Of a stretch of 64,000 nt of DNA, positions 42,156 to 54,281 are shown in pieces. Position numbers and translations under genes: made by a program. Under the pieces are notes generated by a model that did no database searches, had not been told where the DNA came from, and worked only from the letters and a program-made list of their open reading frames with translations. The stretch's first letter is position 1, and every line of letters starts with the position of its first letter. This DNA comes from Actinostola sp. cb2023. Its lineage: Eukaryota > Cnidaria > Anthozoa > Actiniaria > Actinostolidae. The DNA is taken from the NCBI GenBank assembly GCA_033675265.1, contig JAUJYZ010000491.1, forward strand, positions 62,001 to 126,000, in the 5' to 3' direction.

Positions 42156-43045
42156 AAAGAGTTATAGTCCGGCAGATTGGTGAAACAATCGTGGGTTTTA
42201 TGATAAAAGCACCAAATTTGGCAGAAAGATAGCTTGATACCTACTAATCAATATTGGATATGGACCCCATCGAGATCTTTCCATGGAAGACGGCTATACT
42301 CGATTTAAATATTGAGTGAAAATCGACAACATGAAAACGAGGCTGAAATCTATTTTTTCTTAGTATTCACGTCATTCTTCAATATAATGATCAATAGTTA
42401 TATCTTTCACAATCTACAGTGCTTAGGCATTTCTGAGCGTGTCTTAAAACGGTCACGTGGTCCATCACGTGATTGTAGAAGGGTTCAAAGTAAGGGTTAA
42501 AATTCAGTAGTCGCACAAGCCTATTTAATATAATATTTTAGTAAACACTCATTTGTATATCTTACGATATATACTAACGTGATGCTTATGGTTAATATAC
42601 TTTAGCTATAATGCATATTTAATATTTTTTTATCAATAGCTAAATTACATGATAATGGCAAAGTCGTATGGATATCCTCTGTTCTTTGACTATGGTATCT
42701 AAGCTCAACATGCAAGTACTTTTTTGGTCTACATAATATGTATATGAAGTGCAACTGAAACATTAATATAACACTAATATACAGTAGTAACTGAGTATAA
42801 CTCGAACGGTTCAAATTCACAAGGCACTAAATCGAGTAAACTAGACGCTCTTGTAGCGTTAAGTCGGGCTTCTTAAAGCAAGCAGTGGTTGCTGCGATCG
42901 GTAATCTCGACTGAATCTGATTTGCTCTCGACCATATATCCATTGTCAATGAAATATTGTCAATGGCAATAAAGCTCGAGCAAGAGCCCGCGCGCCGTAG
43001 ACTAATGCATCAAACATGTAGGCAAGGTAGTGATGTAATGTGCTT

Positions 43046-43209
43046 ATTGAGCGAAAACCGTGCAGAATACGTAGATTGTACGTGTTGCAATGTTTCAGAG
43101 ATAGATTATAAAGATAAAAGTGATCTAATCTGTTTATTCAGCGAAAACCGTGCAGAATACGTAGATTGTACGTGTTGCAATGTTTCAGAGATAGATTATA
43201 AAGATAAAA
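43046..43209. repeat. Tandem 94 bp duplication
   Basis: TTGAGCGAAAACCGTGCAGAATACGTAGATTGTACGTGTTGCAATGTTTCAGAGATAGATTATAAAGATAAAA is present twice in a row (about 43,046 and 43,140). Confidence 0.8.
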
Positions 43210-43814
43210 CACTATGGTTTAGAATGATCATAAAGTATTGTATATGTACAATGAAACAGTTTTTGGTTGCTCGTCGTTGCGTGACTCGAGCTCGATAGAA
43301 CATGCTTTCCTTGCAATTTCACTGAGTACTGCGAACTTTACAGTATATACTTCACGCTACTAGAGCGTCCTGTTTCAATCTAAATTTAGATTTAGACGAG
43401 AAAAGACTTATATTTTGGCCCCTTGACCTCCGGTGCTTTCCCTGATTGGTTTGTGCTTTCTAATCTTTCTTGGCCAGACTTCATGTCTCCTTCGGCTTTA
43501 GCTCGACGTTGACGCGTACGGAGAAAAATTATAAAAAACAAGACGACATACTAGTAACCTTCCTCCAACTGACAAGGTTTGTGAAGAAACCATGTTGTTA
43601 GAGCCTTGGGTGATTATGCATGACTCAGTAGAACATGCTTTCTTTGTAAAATCGATTTCACAAACTCAGCGAATCATAGAAATGACAATAGTTTATTTGG
43701 TGCCATAAATATATCCATACCAAATACAAATACAAGACGACATAACCTTCCTTCGACAAGGTTTGTGAAGAAAGAGGACGACGTGCGATGTCTCGTCTTG
43801 ATAAGCCATGTAGT

Positions 43815-45030
43815 CTTCTATAGGCGGTGTTGAGTCAATACGAAATAACTTCGATAAAAAAAGAATTCCAGATTCGATTCCTATTATTTACAAAATTGCC
43901 CTATTAAGCTGGGCAGAGATTTCTAGTATTATTGTAGACAATAATCCAGATCTAATATTAGAACAACATCTATGGAATAATAAACACATTAAAATACAAA
44001 GCAAAGCGGTATTTTTTAAAACATTTTTTGAACTTAATATTAATAGAGTTGTTGACCTTTGTAACGAACAGTATGAATTTAAGTGGGAACATGTAAGGAG
44101 CATGGGATTGCAGGACAACGATTTTATGAGATGGGCAGGTATTGTTCATGCCATACCATCTGAATGGAAAACTGCTTTGAAAAATAATGATAACACATTC
44201 AAAAACGAAGGGCTAGCGCGTAGATATTTATATCTAGGTAACAAAAAAATTGATCTTACAAAGAGTAATACTAAATTGATTTATCAATGGTTAGTTAGTA
44301 AAAAGTTCAAAGTACCAACATCCCAAAGTCATATATGTAAACGAATTGGTGATGATACTCCTCTAGAGTGGGAAGTAATTTATGGTAGAATTTATAAAAC
44401 TACAATAGATTCCTACTGTAGATTTTTTCAATATAAAATACTAAACAACTGTCTGTACTTAAATAAGGATTTGAATCGTTTTAAATTAATTGAATATTCT
44501 AGTTGTTCATTCTGTTCTCTTTACCCTGAAACTATAGATCATTATTTGTTGAATGTATAGATTCAAAAAACTATTTCTTAGAAATTAGATCGTGGTTAGA
44601 AAAAAATATAATATTACTCTTCCTGAGTCTAACAGATCCAACATTATTTTAGGAATTGAAGAAAATGTATCTAATTATGTAATTTTAATGTACAAGTTAA
44701 CTATATATATAAGGCAAGAGAAAAAGGAAAGGTTCCTTCATTATCTCTCTTTAAAAACTTTCTAGTTTATTCAGAGAAAATTGAATATATGGTGGCTATG
44801 GCTAAAAATAAATTATTTTCGCACATAAAAAAATGGGAAAAATTAAAAACTGCATTAGAATCTGAGTAAAAATAATGTTGGAACTGGCGTTATTGTAATT
44901 AATGTAAATTATGTGTAAATTTGTAGTTCATTCGTAATTCTGTGTGTATTCAGTGTAGTATAGATATATACATGTAAATTTTGTACAAACAAAGCATAAA
45001 AATAAAAAATAAAAAAAAAAAAAAAAAAAA
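43815..45030 (+). mobile_element. 5'-truncated LINE with perfect 12 bp target duplication
   Basis: AAGCCATGTAGT lies at 43803-43814 and again at 45031-45042, directly after a 20-plus A tail. Truncated 5' end, poly(A) and target duplication are the hallmarks of target-primed LINE insertion. Confidence 0.9.
43850..44560 (+). pseudogene. LINE ORF2 C-terminal fragment
   Basis: An open frame without a start runs through RIPDSIPIIYKIALLSWAEI, EHLWNNKHIKI-type segments and MGLQDNDFMRWAGIVHAIPSEWK. It ends with SSCSFCSLYPETIDHYLL, the C-terminal Cys/His knuckle (C-x2-C-x7-H-x4) of L1/Tx1-like LINEs read with a frame break. Further remnants continue to about 44,870. Confidence 0.7.
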
Positions 45031-45190
45031 AAGCCATGTAGTTTTGAGCCTTCAGTGATATCTTAGCGGCCGGCACAGGCGCATGCGCTGTAGAACCCAG
45101 TATGCTTTCTGGGGTCGACGACGAAGAACGCTTCTCATTTCTAGAGTCGGGGCTTCCACAGGAAGCCCGACTAATAACTGAGAAGTAATT

Positions 45191-48100
45191 TTAGCCTCTA
45201 TCACAAAGACCTCCACAGTTGCACAATGCTGTACAAAGCATTTCAGCACGGACACATGTACATCTCCCTATGCACCCTTTATCACTCTTGCATCCGCACT
45301 TTAGCAGCTGCCGACAGCTTTCTGAAGCATGTGGAACGGTATTCCATAGCGGTTCCCATGATGAATCTTTGTTACTTCTCGCCCATCCCCATTCGCTTGG
45401 ACAAGGAACTTCACTAGAAGGAATCAAGGCCGTCCCCCTCAAGCATGTTAAGGCTTGGCATTTGGCCAAATATTAGTCAAATTCATTTTTTAGCTTTTCT
45501 CGCTGAAACCTTGGTAGAATTTCTTCAAATTCGGTCCATCAGTAGAGTTCAGTAAAAGGAAGAATATTCAACTGTGTATTTTGGGATTGTCATGTCACGT
45601 GATCAGATTTTGTAGATTATGGCCAAAAATGGTTTTCTGGAAATGCGCTGACGAGTTTCAATGGCGTATAATATTTATCACATTTAATGTATTTGTATCA
45701 TTGTCTCTAACAATAATCCGTCTCATTTGGTTGACATATTTTTATTGGTAAGGCGATATTGCCTAAAACAGGTCACTTGACTACAAACCCATCTTAAAAC
45801 GTGGGCTTTATTCGCATCCTATGGCAACCAATTACCCATATTTAGTTTCAGCTTCTAGCTAATTATGAGCGGCGCGTTTTTTTGGTCATTTTTTCCTTTA
45901 TTGTGACGTCATTGATCACGTGATCGTGTAATTATGCATACTAATTTATGAAGGACATACATTTTGTTTCACCCAAAAGTTTTTATCAAAAAGCGATACA
46001 TACTTCCTGACTTATAATAGAAAACCTGAAATCCACGCGGGGGGTCTAATATAATGAATCTGGTCAAGCCTTAACATGCTTGAGCCCAGCAGTGTCCTGC
46101 CTGATAGGCAGCTCTTTTTGTATGAGTAATGCATCAGCAGGAGGTGGTATATTGTCGATCAGTCTTCCTTTCCGTGTAAAGAGAACTTTGCATGCTTCAT
46201 TTACGCTTGAGGATGTACTAGCACGGTCGTACATAAGAATGACATAGCGTTCAAGCATGGCCATCGAATCGTTCACAGTAGACAATGTTGGACAATTGCC
46301 TAAGTCTTTAAACATAGGTGTTAACTCGTTGAGTGTACTCCAAACGTCCCAGGCTGTTTTCTTGCCTTTACTTGCAAATGTAGATGTTTGGTCACAGCCA
46401 GTAAATGCATGAAATGCAAGCAACGCCTTCGACTTATCTTGACCAATCTCTCTTGATATACGATGGATTGGCAAATATCGTAGATATTTACCGACACCAA
46501 ATGATATCCAAAGTTCTGACAGCCGAAGTTGTGCAAAAATGAAATTGCTATAACAACAACGTCAGTGTCCACTGTGCGAATCATCGCCTTTGTGAATCCA
46601 CACTTAGCAGCATCGGCAGCGTGCAGGATGAGCCTCGTGTCAGCTTCCTCTTGTTTGCTGACTGATGTCTTCTCGGGACTTGTTGCAGAGCACTACTTCA
46701 CCTTTCGTCGAGATAATTTCTGCATATTCAGGAGCAATTGTCATCAACTCTTCAGCAAGGAAGTTAAACAGTTCGTCTTTGTTGTCATCATTTCGTAAGA
46801 ATTCTGTCCAATTTCCAGGAATTATTGTGTCAGGCTTGACACGTCTGCGCACTCCGCTTCCTCTCTTTTCTCGAGTAGTGGCTTTTAGGCTGTTTGGGAG
46901 GTACATGTCCCACACAACATCTATTCTTTGTACACTACGAAGCTGGACTTTTACGTAGGTAAGAAATACTTCATCGCTGTAATTTGCAAATGTTTTTGAA
47001 GCTCCTGGCTTTATCATGTTAACCAAAGCCGCTCCGTCAAACATTGAAACTTGAACAGGTGGCATTTCTGCTTGTGATTCCGTCACATTTTCTAAGCATG
47101 ACAACAGATCTGATTTTGTGCCTGACATGAGTTTCCCAAAATGGGATAAAGATGGCGGACACCCCTGGTTCTAATGGGCAAAAAATTCATCCAAGTTGCT
47201 ATCCCGAACTTGACATGAAATGTAAAGACGGGAAAAGAGGGAACAATCATCTTTGAGTGAAATTATCTTCATTTTGTCATTGGATTTTTGTTTCTTTTGT
47301 GAAGAAGTACTGAAGAGTGTTACTGACTTGTTTCTTTGAGGGCCACAAGTTCATTAGCTTTATTAGCTATTTAGTGCTACCCTCGTAAAATAAAGGCTTT
47401 ATTATTATTATTATTAATCGGTTCACTGAGAGGCGTTGAACGCTTGTCAAGGCGCTCTTTCACAAATTCTTCGTACTGCTGCTTCCCTATTTTCTCTACA
47501 GTTCTCACAGTTTGAGTGACGCCTGGATCAGCAATATCACGAGAGTCAAGCACCAGCAAAACCTTGCTGGGCTCTAGGAATGGGTTTCCCATTTCTTCAA
47601 TTGTGCTACAGAGAGCTTTCACTTGCTTGTGAAATCTCTCTTGAGTCGACCTTGCCTGTTCGTGGTGACGAGTTTCCGGACCTCTTGGAAATTGGGTGAA
47701 AATTTCCTGTGAGGACTCGAGGACAACTCTGGATATTTCTGGACCAGAAACCATCCATCGTAACAATTGAGATGAATTTTCCGTCAGGACAATGGCTCCT
47801 CCGTCCCCTTTGATGATTTTATTGTTCTGCTCATGTGCTTGATCGATCGGAATGGCAGAGAATTGATGGTGAGTTTTCTGCACCACAAAATTACCTTTCT
47901 TGAATTCTGTGGCAACTGACGGGGCAACCTTCTCGAGACCTTCCATATCACGGATATGGATCGGAAGCCATCTTGCGTAATTCGGGTGATTTAAAGAGAA
48001 AAACCATATGGAGCAAGTGACGTGCAAGCCTCTTTGTAAAGCTGGAAGTTACCTTCGCGTAATGACCTTACGAAAATAAGAATGGTCAATTGAAATCGTA

Positions 48101-48368
48101 AGGTGAGCAACCAGTAATGGAATTGTGGGTGTTCAACCTCTTGCATCTCTTGCCAAACACTGAAGGTGAGACTTTGTTCATGTGCAGGAACGTTTTCCTT
48201 GTAGTGTAGGTAAGCGCGCTGCATTAAGATATAAAGAGCGCAAGCAGTCACCTGCATGTCTAGTGCGGGACACGTGTGATGCCTTGAGAAACGAGAATAA
48301 GTAATACTTTTAAAAGAACGACTATCATGTTTCATCCAACTGAATAAAATCAATACAAAAAATAACAA
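45191..48368 (-). pseudogene. PIN-like / cysteine-cluster repeat protein gene
   Basis: Reading leftward, three blocks belong to one recurrent invertebrate protein type that I recognise by pattern. First comes LNHPNYARWLPIHIRDM, GNFVVQKTHHQFSAIPIDQA and VSGPEISRV (48,000-47,700). Then come MFDGAALVNMIKPGASKTFA, VKPDTIIPGNWTEFLR (47,060-46,800), RTVDTDVVVIAISF and FHAFTGCDQTSTFASKGKKT (46,580-46,360). The last block is CPSEWGWARS and CRQLLKCGCKSDKGCIGRC (45,400-45,230). DTDVVVIA resembles the acidic core of PIN/FEN-type nucleases; that activity is inferred. The gene is broken at 47,129-47,376 and by a MITE at 45438-46084. Confidence 0.65.
45438..46084. mobile_element. 647 bp MITE inside the PIN-like gene
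   Basis: CTCAAGCATGTTAAGGCTTG at the left and CAAGCCTTAACATGCTTGAG at the right are inverted ends. GGG lies at both outer edges. The cysteine-cluster end of the gene is cut from the FHAFTGCDQ part by it. Confidence 0.7.
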
Positions 48369-49490
48369 AATATGAATATTACTTCATACAAATCAAACAG
48401 AAAAGCTACAAATATATCAAGAGAATGATAATCTTACCTCCATAATGATTTTAAGTTGTTAAAAAGCAGCACAAGTTGAAGATATAAACTAATAATTATA
48501 CCAAAACTGAAAGGATTACAGGTGCATGGCAAAGGTAACCTGGCCTTTCAGTCCAAAGACCTACTTCCAATGGAGACTTTTTAAAGTTTTATTAAAAGAT
48601 AATTTGTGAATTGAATTTTGTTTTATTTTCTTAAAGTTATTATTCAAATTTGCAGATTGTAGCTAAAATATTGCACTCTTTAAAACTGCCACGTTTTTAC
48701 AGCAAACTATATGAATATTAATTTGCCATAATCAATATATTTAAGGTCACGTGACCTATCACATGATATTGAAGAAAGTACTTGTATCAACACATTTTAT
48801 ATTTATGTGTTTAGGGTTAATTGTTTGATCTTATCTTGTTCAAAATTGCACTGGATAACGATGATCTTTTTTACAGCCTCGTTTCCATGCTGATATTAGA
48901 CCTACCATAACTTAACGGCTAATATCGTAATTTAGGATATGAACGGCGATGGGGTCCATATCCAATATTGATAGGTAGCTTATTTACTAACTCTGTACAA
49001 AATTTGGTGCTTTTATCATAAAACCCACAATTCTTATGAAAATATTCACGATTCTGCCGGACTATTATGGGCAAATGTCGATCCCAGAGTCCACTGTGAT
49101 ATCATTTGCTAAACATGTTGGCACCGTTTGCACAGCGGGTGTGCAAACAGTGCCACCATGTTCGGCCAACAATGTTGGGCAATGTTGTGCAACATGTTGG
49201 CACCGTTTATACCGGGCTTTATGTACTGTTTCAAAGCAGAGAATGAGGACTAAATGGCTTCGCCTCGGACTGGAAACCCTGTCTAGTCCGAATTTGAGGC
49301 TTTGGAACGACTTCTCATACTCATTAATTATTACATGCAATGGCCTAAAGGCAATAAATAAAGAGTTACAAGATTTTAGTACGGAAAAGCAAGAATTCTA
49401 GTCTTTGCAAATGCTCTGCTCATGCGCAGAGTCGATGACATCGTATCCAACATGTGTTGGACTCTTGAGTAGCATGAAGTAGAGCCTGCT

Positions 49491-50171
49491 TTCAGATTAA
49501 AGCGAATTCGGAAAGTTGTATTGCCTCTACTCTGTCCAAGGTCCCGATGATTGTTATATGAGGGATAAGAACTCATGTACAGTCATGAGAGACGATTAGT
49601 TCAAATCCTCATCGATTATTCACGAGGTAATTAGCCACTCGGATGCCCTGATTTTGATCCCGTGATAATACTTGAAACCACGAAAAGCTCCCAAACAAAC
49701 TGGAAATCTGTTCTATTGTATTTCTAGACCAATTGAAACACTGTTCCAGTGTCCTTGGACTTGAAATTTGTTCAAGTCCAAGGACACTGGAACAGTGTTG
49801 CAATTGGTCTAGAAATACAATAGCGAATAATTTCAGATTAAAGCGAATTCGGAAAGTTGTATTGCCTCTACTCTGTCCAAGGTCCCGATGATTGTTATAT
49901 GAGGGATAAGAACTCATGTACAGTCATGAGAGACGATTAGTTCAAATCCTCATCGATTATTCACGAGGTAATTAGCCACTCGGATGCCCTGATTTTGATC
50001 CCGTGATAATACTTGAAACCACGAAAAGCTCCCAACAAACTGGAAATCTGTTCTATTGTATTTCTAGACCAATTGAAACACTGTTCCAGTGTCCTTGGAC
50101 TTGAAATTTGTTCAAGTCCAAGGACACTGGAACAGTGTTGCAATTGGTCTAGAAATACAATAGCGAATAAT
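49491..50171. repeat. 341 bp tandem duplication with internal snap-back
   Basis: TTCAGATTAAAGCGAATTCGGAAAGTTGTATTGCC... starts at 49,491 and again at 49,832. The first unit diverges by a one-base indel. Each unit ends in a long hairpin, CTATTGTATTTCTAGACCAATTG...CAATTGGTCTAGAAATACAATAG, with AGTGTCCTTGGACTTGAA at its centre. Confidence 0.85.
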
Positions 50172-50256
50172 AAGGTCAACAACAGTGTTCAATGCAATAC
50201 ACGTTTATTCCTAACAGTCCGTCTTGCCACATCATGTCTTCTTCTTCTTTTTTTTT

Positions 50257-50270
50257 ATTTTTATTTATTT

Positions 50271-50311
<41 letters not shown>
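50257..50311. repeat. Poly(T) tract
   Basis: About 40 uninterrupted T bases with flanking TTATTT, possibly the poly(A) tail of a minus-strand retroposon. No coding remnant is attached. Confidence 0.7.
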
Positions 50312-50529
50312 TTTTTCTTCTTCTTCATCAGGGACCACAGATATTTCCTCTTTTTGGTTGGTAATATATTCCAAGACGGTGAACATCTTTCATCTCTGCA
50401 TCTAGCACTTTACGTAGGAAACTGAAACTGCAAGAAGAAGAAAATCAAAAAAATGTCAACCAGGAAATACGATTAACTAATGAAGCTACAATGTAATAAG
50501 GCGCATAAAGGGCTTGCCTTTCATTTGAT

Positions 50530-50850
50530 TTATCCAATGTCTGAACGGTTCTTCGACTCCAAATAGCGTTGTGAAGCAACAATCTGGTGTAGCGTTCGAG
50601 CTGGATATCGGTATCCTTTCTTATCGGACACTTGCTGTAGAAACTTTGTCAGCCAGATCGAATTAAGCGATGCTACGCTCATTTTTTCCCATTCGTCCAT
50701 GTCTAAGTTTGCTTTCGGTATCGCTTTTTGGAGAGTATCTTCAGTGCTCTTCTTCCTTTGAACGGCACTTTCTAAGACGTTTAATAGGCGGCTAAAATTC
50801 ATCTTCGCTTCCTGCTTCATTCGAGGCCATGCTAAACTGATGCTAAACAT
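50530..50850 (-). pseudogene. Crypton/ZMYM-type tyrosine recombinase N-terminal fragment
   Basis: LDMDEWEKMSVASLNSIWLT, KFLQQVSDKKGYRYPARTLH and QIVASQRYL match the N-terminal domain pattern of Crypton-derived recombinases (L...L..F..E.R...G..Y.P.TL..I). The same pattern is seen at 63,200 in the right-hand element. Only about 100 residues are preserved. Confidence 0.5.
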
Positions 50851-50933
50851 TTGAAGTGTAATAATTTTTACGCTCCTTTCTACTTCATTAGAACTTCTTT
50901 TGACTTCACATTACACAAGAGACCAGCAATTAA

Positions 50934-51602
50934 GGTGGTTCCCGCATAATGAATGACCGGTTTGCCGTATTTTTTAACTCGCTCGCTCCGCGTCAATATT
51001 GCTTGGATTTTATTGTGCTTAACACAAATACTACTTCAACTATTCTGCCTTTCGATGGTGTATTCAAAATTATCATTGTAAGCCGCGTTTGTGAATGCCA
51101 GCTGATATTCAAACGACACTATTTTCACTAAAACTGCTGCCAAGCGTTATTCCCTCGTACGATTTTTTTTAAACTTCGTGAACGGCCTTTTAAGGTCCCT
51201 AGTAATGTTCTGACGAGGTAAGAAAAAAATTGTTCGAGCCGAAATCACGTAACAACCGATTTGTCCAAATTTTGACAACAAAAATATGAATTGGTGATTT
51301 CGGCTCGATCAATTTCCTTCTTACCTCGTCAGAACATTACTAGGGACATTAAAAGGTCGTTCACGAAGTTTAAAAAAAATCGTACGAGGGAATAACGCTT
51401 GGCAGCAGTTTTAGTGAAAATAGTGTCGTTTGAATATCAGCTGGCATTCACAAACGCGGCTTACAATGATAATTTTGAATAAACCTTCCAAAAGCAGAAT
51501 AGTTGAATTAGTATTAAGCATAATAAAATCCAAGCAATATTGACGCGGAGCGAGCGAGTTAAAAAATACGGCAAACCGGTCATTCATTATGCTGGAACCA
51601 CC
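50934..51602. mobile_element. Near-perfect 669 bp foldback with TTAA duplication
   Basis: GGTGGTTCCCGCATAATGAATGACCGG... and its complement form arms of about 310 bp around a centre near 51,270. TTAA flanks both ends (50930-50933, 51603-51606). A lone left tip of the same family is at 33,736. Confidence 0.85.
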
Positions 51603-51980
51603 TTAAACAGATGCAAATGAACAATTTCTATTACCCATATTTGTCCTTTTCAACATCATTAGAGTTTAACAAAGGGAAACGCATCCGAGTACTTTCAAAA
51701 CGCGTTTTTAAGTGCGCTTAATTTTGAGCGGTACTGTGTACATGTACATGTACATTACATGCTTTGCGTTATCGGACGTAAACTCACAGGGAATAATAGA
51801 CTTTATTACACAACTTGTAATCTTACAGTACAAATATGAGTACAAATATGACAACGTATTACACGTTTTAGAATTCGGACACGTCAATTTTGCGCGCGCG
51901 CTCAGTTTGTTTCTTGTTTTGTCCGGTCGCAAATAAAAAGAAAGAGAAAAAGACGTGTTTTTTTGTGTGTTAATTTTGTT

Positions 51981-52124
51981 GTCGTATAATAAACAATTTA
52001 TTACACGGGTAGTTGTGTAATACGGCTGCATATTTTTACTCGTAAAAATATTCGGCACAACTCGTAAAAATATTCAGCCATATTACACAACTACCCATGT
52101 AATAACCTCTATTTATTATACGAC
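51981..52124. repeat. Hairpin element, member 1 of a three-copy family
   Basis: GTCGTATAATAAACAATTTATTAC... is mirrored by ...GTAATAACCTCTATTTATTATACGAC. The inner pair is GGGTAGTTGTGTAATA / TATTACACAACTACCC, with TTTTTACTCGTAAAAAT at the core. Confidence 0.7.
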
Positions 52125-52134
52125 ACACGGTTTT

Positions 52135-53235
52135 CGAGTGCAAATACAAGCCTTTTCGAGTGCAAATATACGGCGTTATATAAATAATAATAATATCGAT
52201 AAATTTTCGCGCGCGCCCATTGGTTGAAAAGGGTCACGTGGTACGATTTCACTGGACGGATGTCGGGTATTATCCCCCAGTTTTGAGACGATGTCCCCCA
52301 CTTTGGAGAAAAATAAAATTATCTGAAATTTTTTAAGACTGTAATGTATTTTTAATAGGTAAATTGGCTTGTACAAATGTATAACATACATGTGGTGTAC
52401 TTTTTCCCTTTTGGGGGATTTTAACGTCGATACGACAGGTATTTGAGGTATTTTTATAATTTTTCGATCCTTGAACTACGAACAAACGTCAAAATCGGCG
52501 CCCAAAAAGTCACTCAAATAAAATCCAAAATATCAAGCAAACCCACTCAAAAAGCTTCAAAAACTATCAATCTTTTATTTTCGAATGCGTTTTTAGAAGT
52601 TTACACATGAAAAGATCTCAAACGGAATGGATATTTGAACTCGATGAAACTTGTTTTCTTCATCCGTCATTTTGTTTCGGTTTCTTCATTTTATCGAAGG
52701 GTTATAAAATAAATAAACCCCTTTCTGGCTTACAGGTATATCGGCTGATAATGTCCTTGGCTTATAGATGGTCCTCAAAATATCACAGTTGCCCTCGAAG
52801 CTTCGCTTCTCGGCCAACTGTTCATTTTTCGGACCATCTCTGAGTCTCAGCCGCGGACATTATCAGCCGATATACCAGTCGCCAGAAGGGGTTTATTTAC
52901 TAATTATTCAATGGGTGTTATTACACGGTTCGCAAACCGGTTTGCCGAATCAGTTTTGTATTCATTGGAAAAAGAAAAGGCACTAAAAAATGATAGAAAA
53001 GTACTTCTAAAGTAAATAGGAAAAACACAACAACTTTTTAATGAAATTTTTGTAGAAAATAAGAGAAAAGCAACAATCTTTTTGGTGAAAAAGAAAGCCT
53101 AGAAAAGCCAACGAAAAATCTCTTCAGCGTGCGCTCGATGGCGTATCGATTCTGTGACAGCGCACGCATTCACAACAAAACACAAATTAAAACAACTTTA
53201 GTACGCTAACAAATAAGCGTTTTTTGGTTAATTTT
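52135..53235. other. C2CD5 intron 3, no gene seen
   Basis: A/T-rich intron holding one palindromic unit (52735-52877). No coding exon or RNA gene recognised. Confidence 0.5.
52735..52877. repeat. Hairpin MITE
   Basis: GGTATATCGGCTGATAATGTCC at the left pairs with GGACATTATCAGCCGATATACC at the right, and the inner GATGGTCC...GGACCATC also pairs. About 140 bp. Confidence 0.7.
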
Positions 53236-53239
53236 GTTG

Positions 53240-53406
53240 TCGTATGATAAACAATTTATTACAGTTAGAGTTGTGTAATACGGCTGAACATTTTTACTCG
53301 TCTATTTGCATTTTGACTCGCCTACGGCTCGTCAAAATACGGCAAGACTCGTAAAAATATCCAGCCGTATTAGACAACTCTAACTGTAATAACCTATATT
53401 TATTAT
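53240..53406. repeat. Hairpin element, member 2 of a three-copy family
   Basis: GTCGTATGATAAACAATTTATTACAG... is mirrored by CTGTAATAACCTATATTTATTA. The inner pair TTAGAGTTGTGTAATACGG / CCGTATTAGACAACTCTAA differs from member 1 in sequence but is still self-complementary. Confidence 0.7.
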
Positions 53407-53806
53407 TTACATACTGAGATTTACTCACTAAAATTCCGTGTAGTAAATTTTCGTTCGCTCACTATTGTTAGCTAATCAGATGTCGCGTATCGTTTCTTCA
53501 CGTGTGAGAAAAACGATACGTCCAATCAGAACTAGCCGCATATCGTGTTTCTTCACGTGTGAGAAAAATGATACGTCCAATCAGAGGCCGTGTGAATTTC
53601 CTCTAGCATTCAATTGGCTTTTTCAGCGACAAGACGCTGGCTGGTTTGCTCTTGTGAATGAACAATATTTCAAAGCTTTTCTATCTCCCAAAGGATAACA
53701 ATTATGACTGAAACTCGTTTTGTTCAACTTGAGACTTCACACGAAGAATACGTGGACAGCTTGGCAAACAAAAACACGAAAGAAAACTGAGCGAACTGAA
53801 CTCATG

Positions 53807-54143
53807 AATATGCCGAGTGGATAGCCCTTTTCACAAGCTCTGAAAAAGGTTCCGAAGTTCGGAACCTTTTCTGAACTCATGAATATACCGAGTGGATAGC
53901 CCTTTTCACAAGCTCTGAAAAAGGTTCCGAAGTTCGGAACCTTTTTCTGAACTCATGAATATGCCGAGTGGATAGCGTTTTTCACAAGCTCTGAAAAAGG
54001 TTCCGAAGTTCGGAATCTTTTTTTTGAACTCATGAATATGCCGAGTGGATAGCCCTTTTCACAAGCTCTGAAAAAGGTTCCGAAGTTCGGAACCTTTTTC
54101 TAAGCTCATGAATATGCCGAGTGGATAGCCCTTTTCACAAGCT
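53807..54143. repeat. 76 bp tandem repeat, about 4.5 units
   Basis: GAACTCATGAATATGCCGAGTGGATAGCCCTTTTCACAAGCTCTGAAAAAGGTTCCGAAGTTCGGAACCTTTTTCT recurs. Each unit contains the hairpin AAAAAGGTTCCGAAGTTCGGAACCTTTTT. Confidence 0.85.
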
Positions 54144-54281
54144 CTTCAACTCTTCAACTCCATCATGATTGTCGTTTGAAGACTCCGATGTTGTTGTGTC
54201 CTGAGAATGTCTTCCAACTGAACCATCTCGTTCCTGAGTACTATCTAAACTGGATTCTTCATCCTGGTAATGAGCGGACAT
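54135..54281 (-). CDS. Possible small Ser/Asp/Glu-rich ORF
   Basis: MSAHYQDEESSLDSTQERDG and following residues end at a stop at 54135, and a TATATATATTTA string lies about 75 bp upstream. The composition is coding-like but short, it abuts the tandem repeat, and there is no homology cue. Confidence 0.2.
   Translation of the reverse strand: MSAHYQDEESSLDSTQERDGSVGRHSQDTTTSESSNDNHDGVEELKSL

Larger units (their letters stand above)
39300..42160. mobile_element. PIF/Harbinger element (two-gene, convergent)
   Basis: A plus-strand BESS-like gene and a minus-strand DDE transposase converge over an A/T-rich centre (39,920-40,790, no gene seen) containing many AATAAA-type signals. PIF/Harbinger elements normally carry exactly this gene pair. 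Terminal repeats could not be fixed. Confidence 0.6.
42164..49065. mobile_element. 6.9 kb unit between about 330 bp inverted arms
   Basis: ATAGTCCGGCAGA...GGGTTTTATGATAAAAGCACCAAATTTG... (42164 to about 42,500) is repeated inverted at about 48,735-49065. Paired landmarks include CAATATTGGATATGGACCCCATCG and ACGTGGTCCATCACGTGAT. Inside are a LINE copy and a PIN-like/cysteine-cluster gene. Whether the arms belong to one element or are two independent inserts is not settled. Confidence 0.55.
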
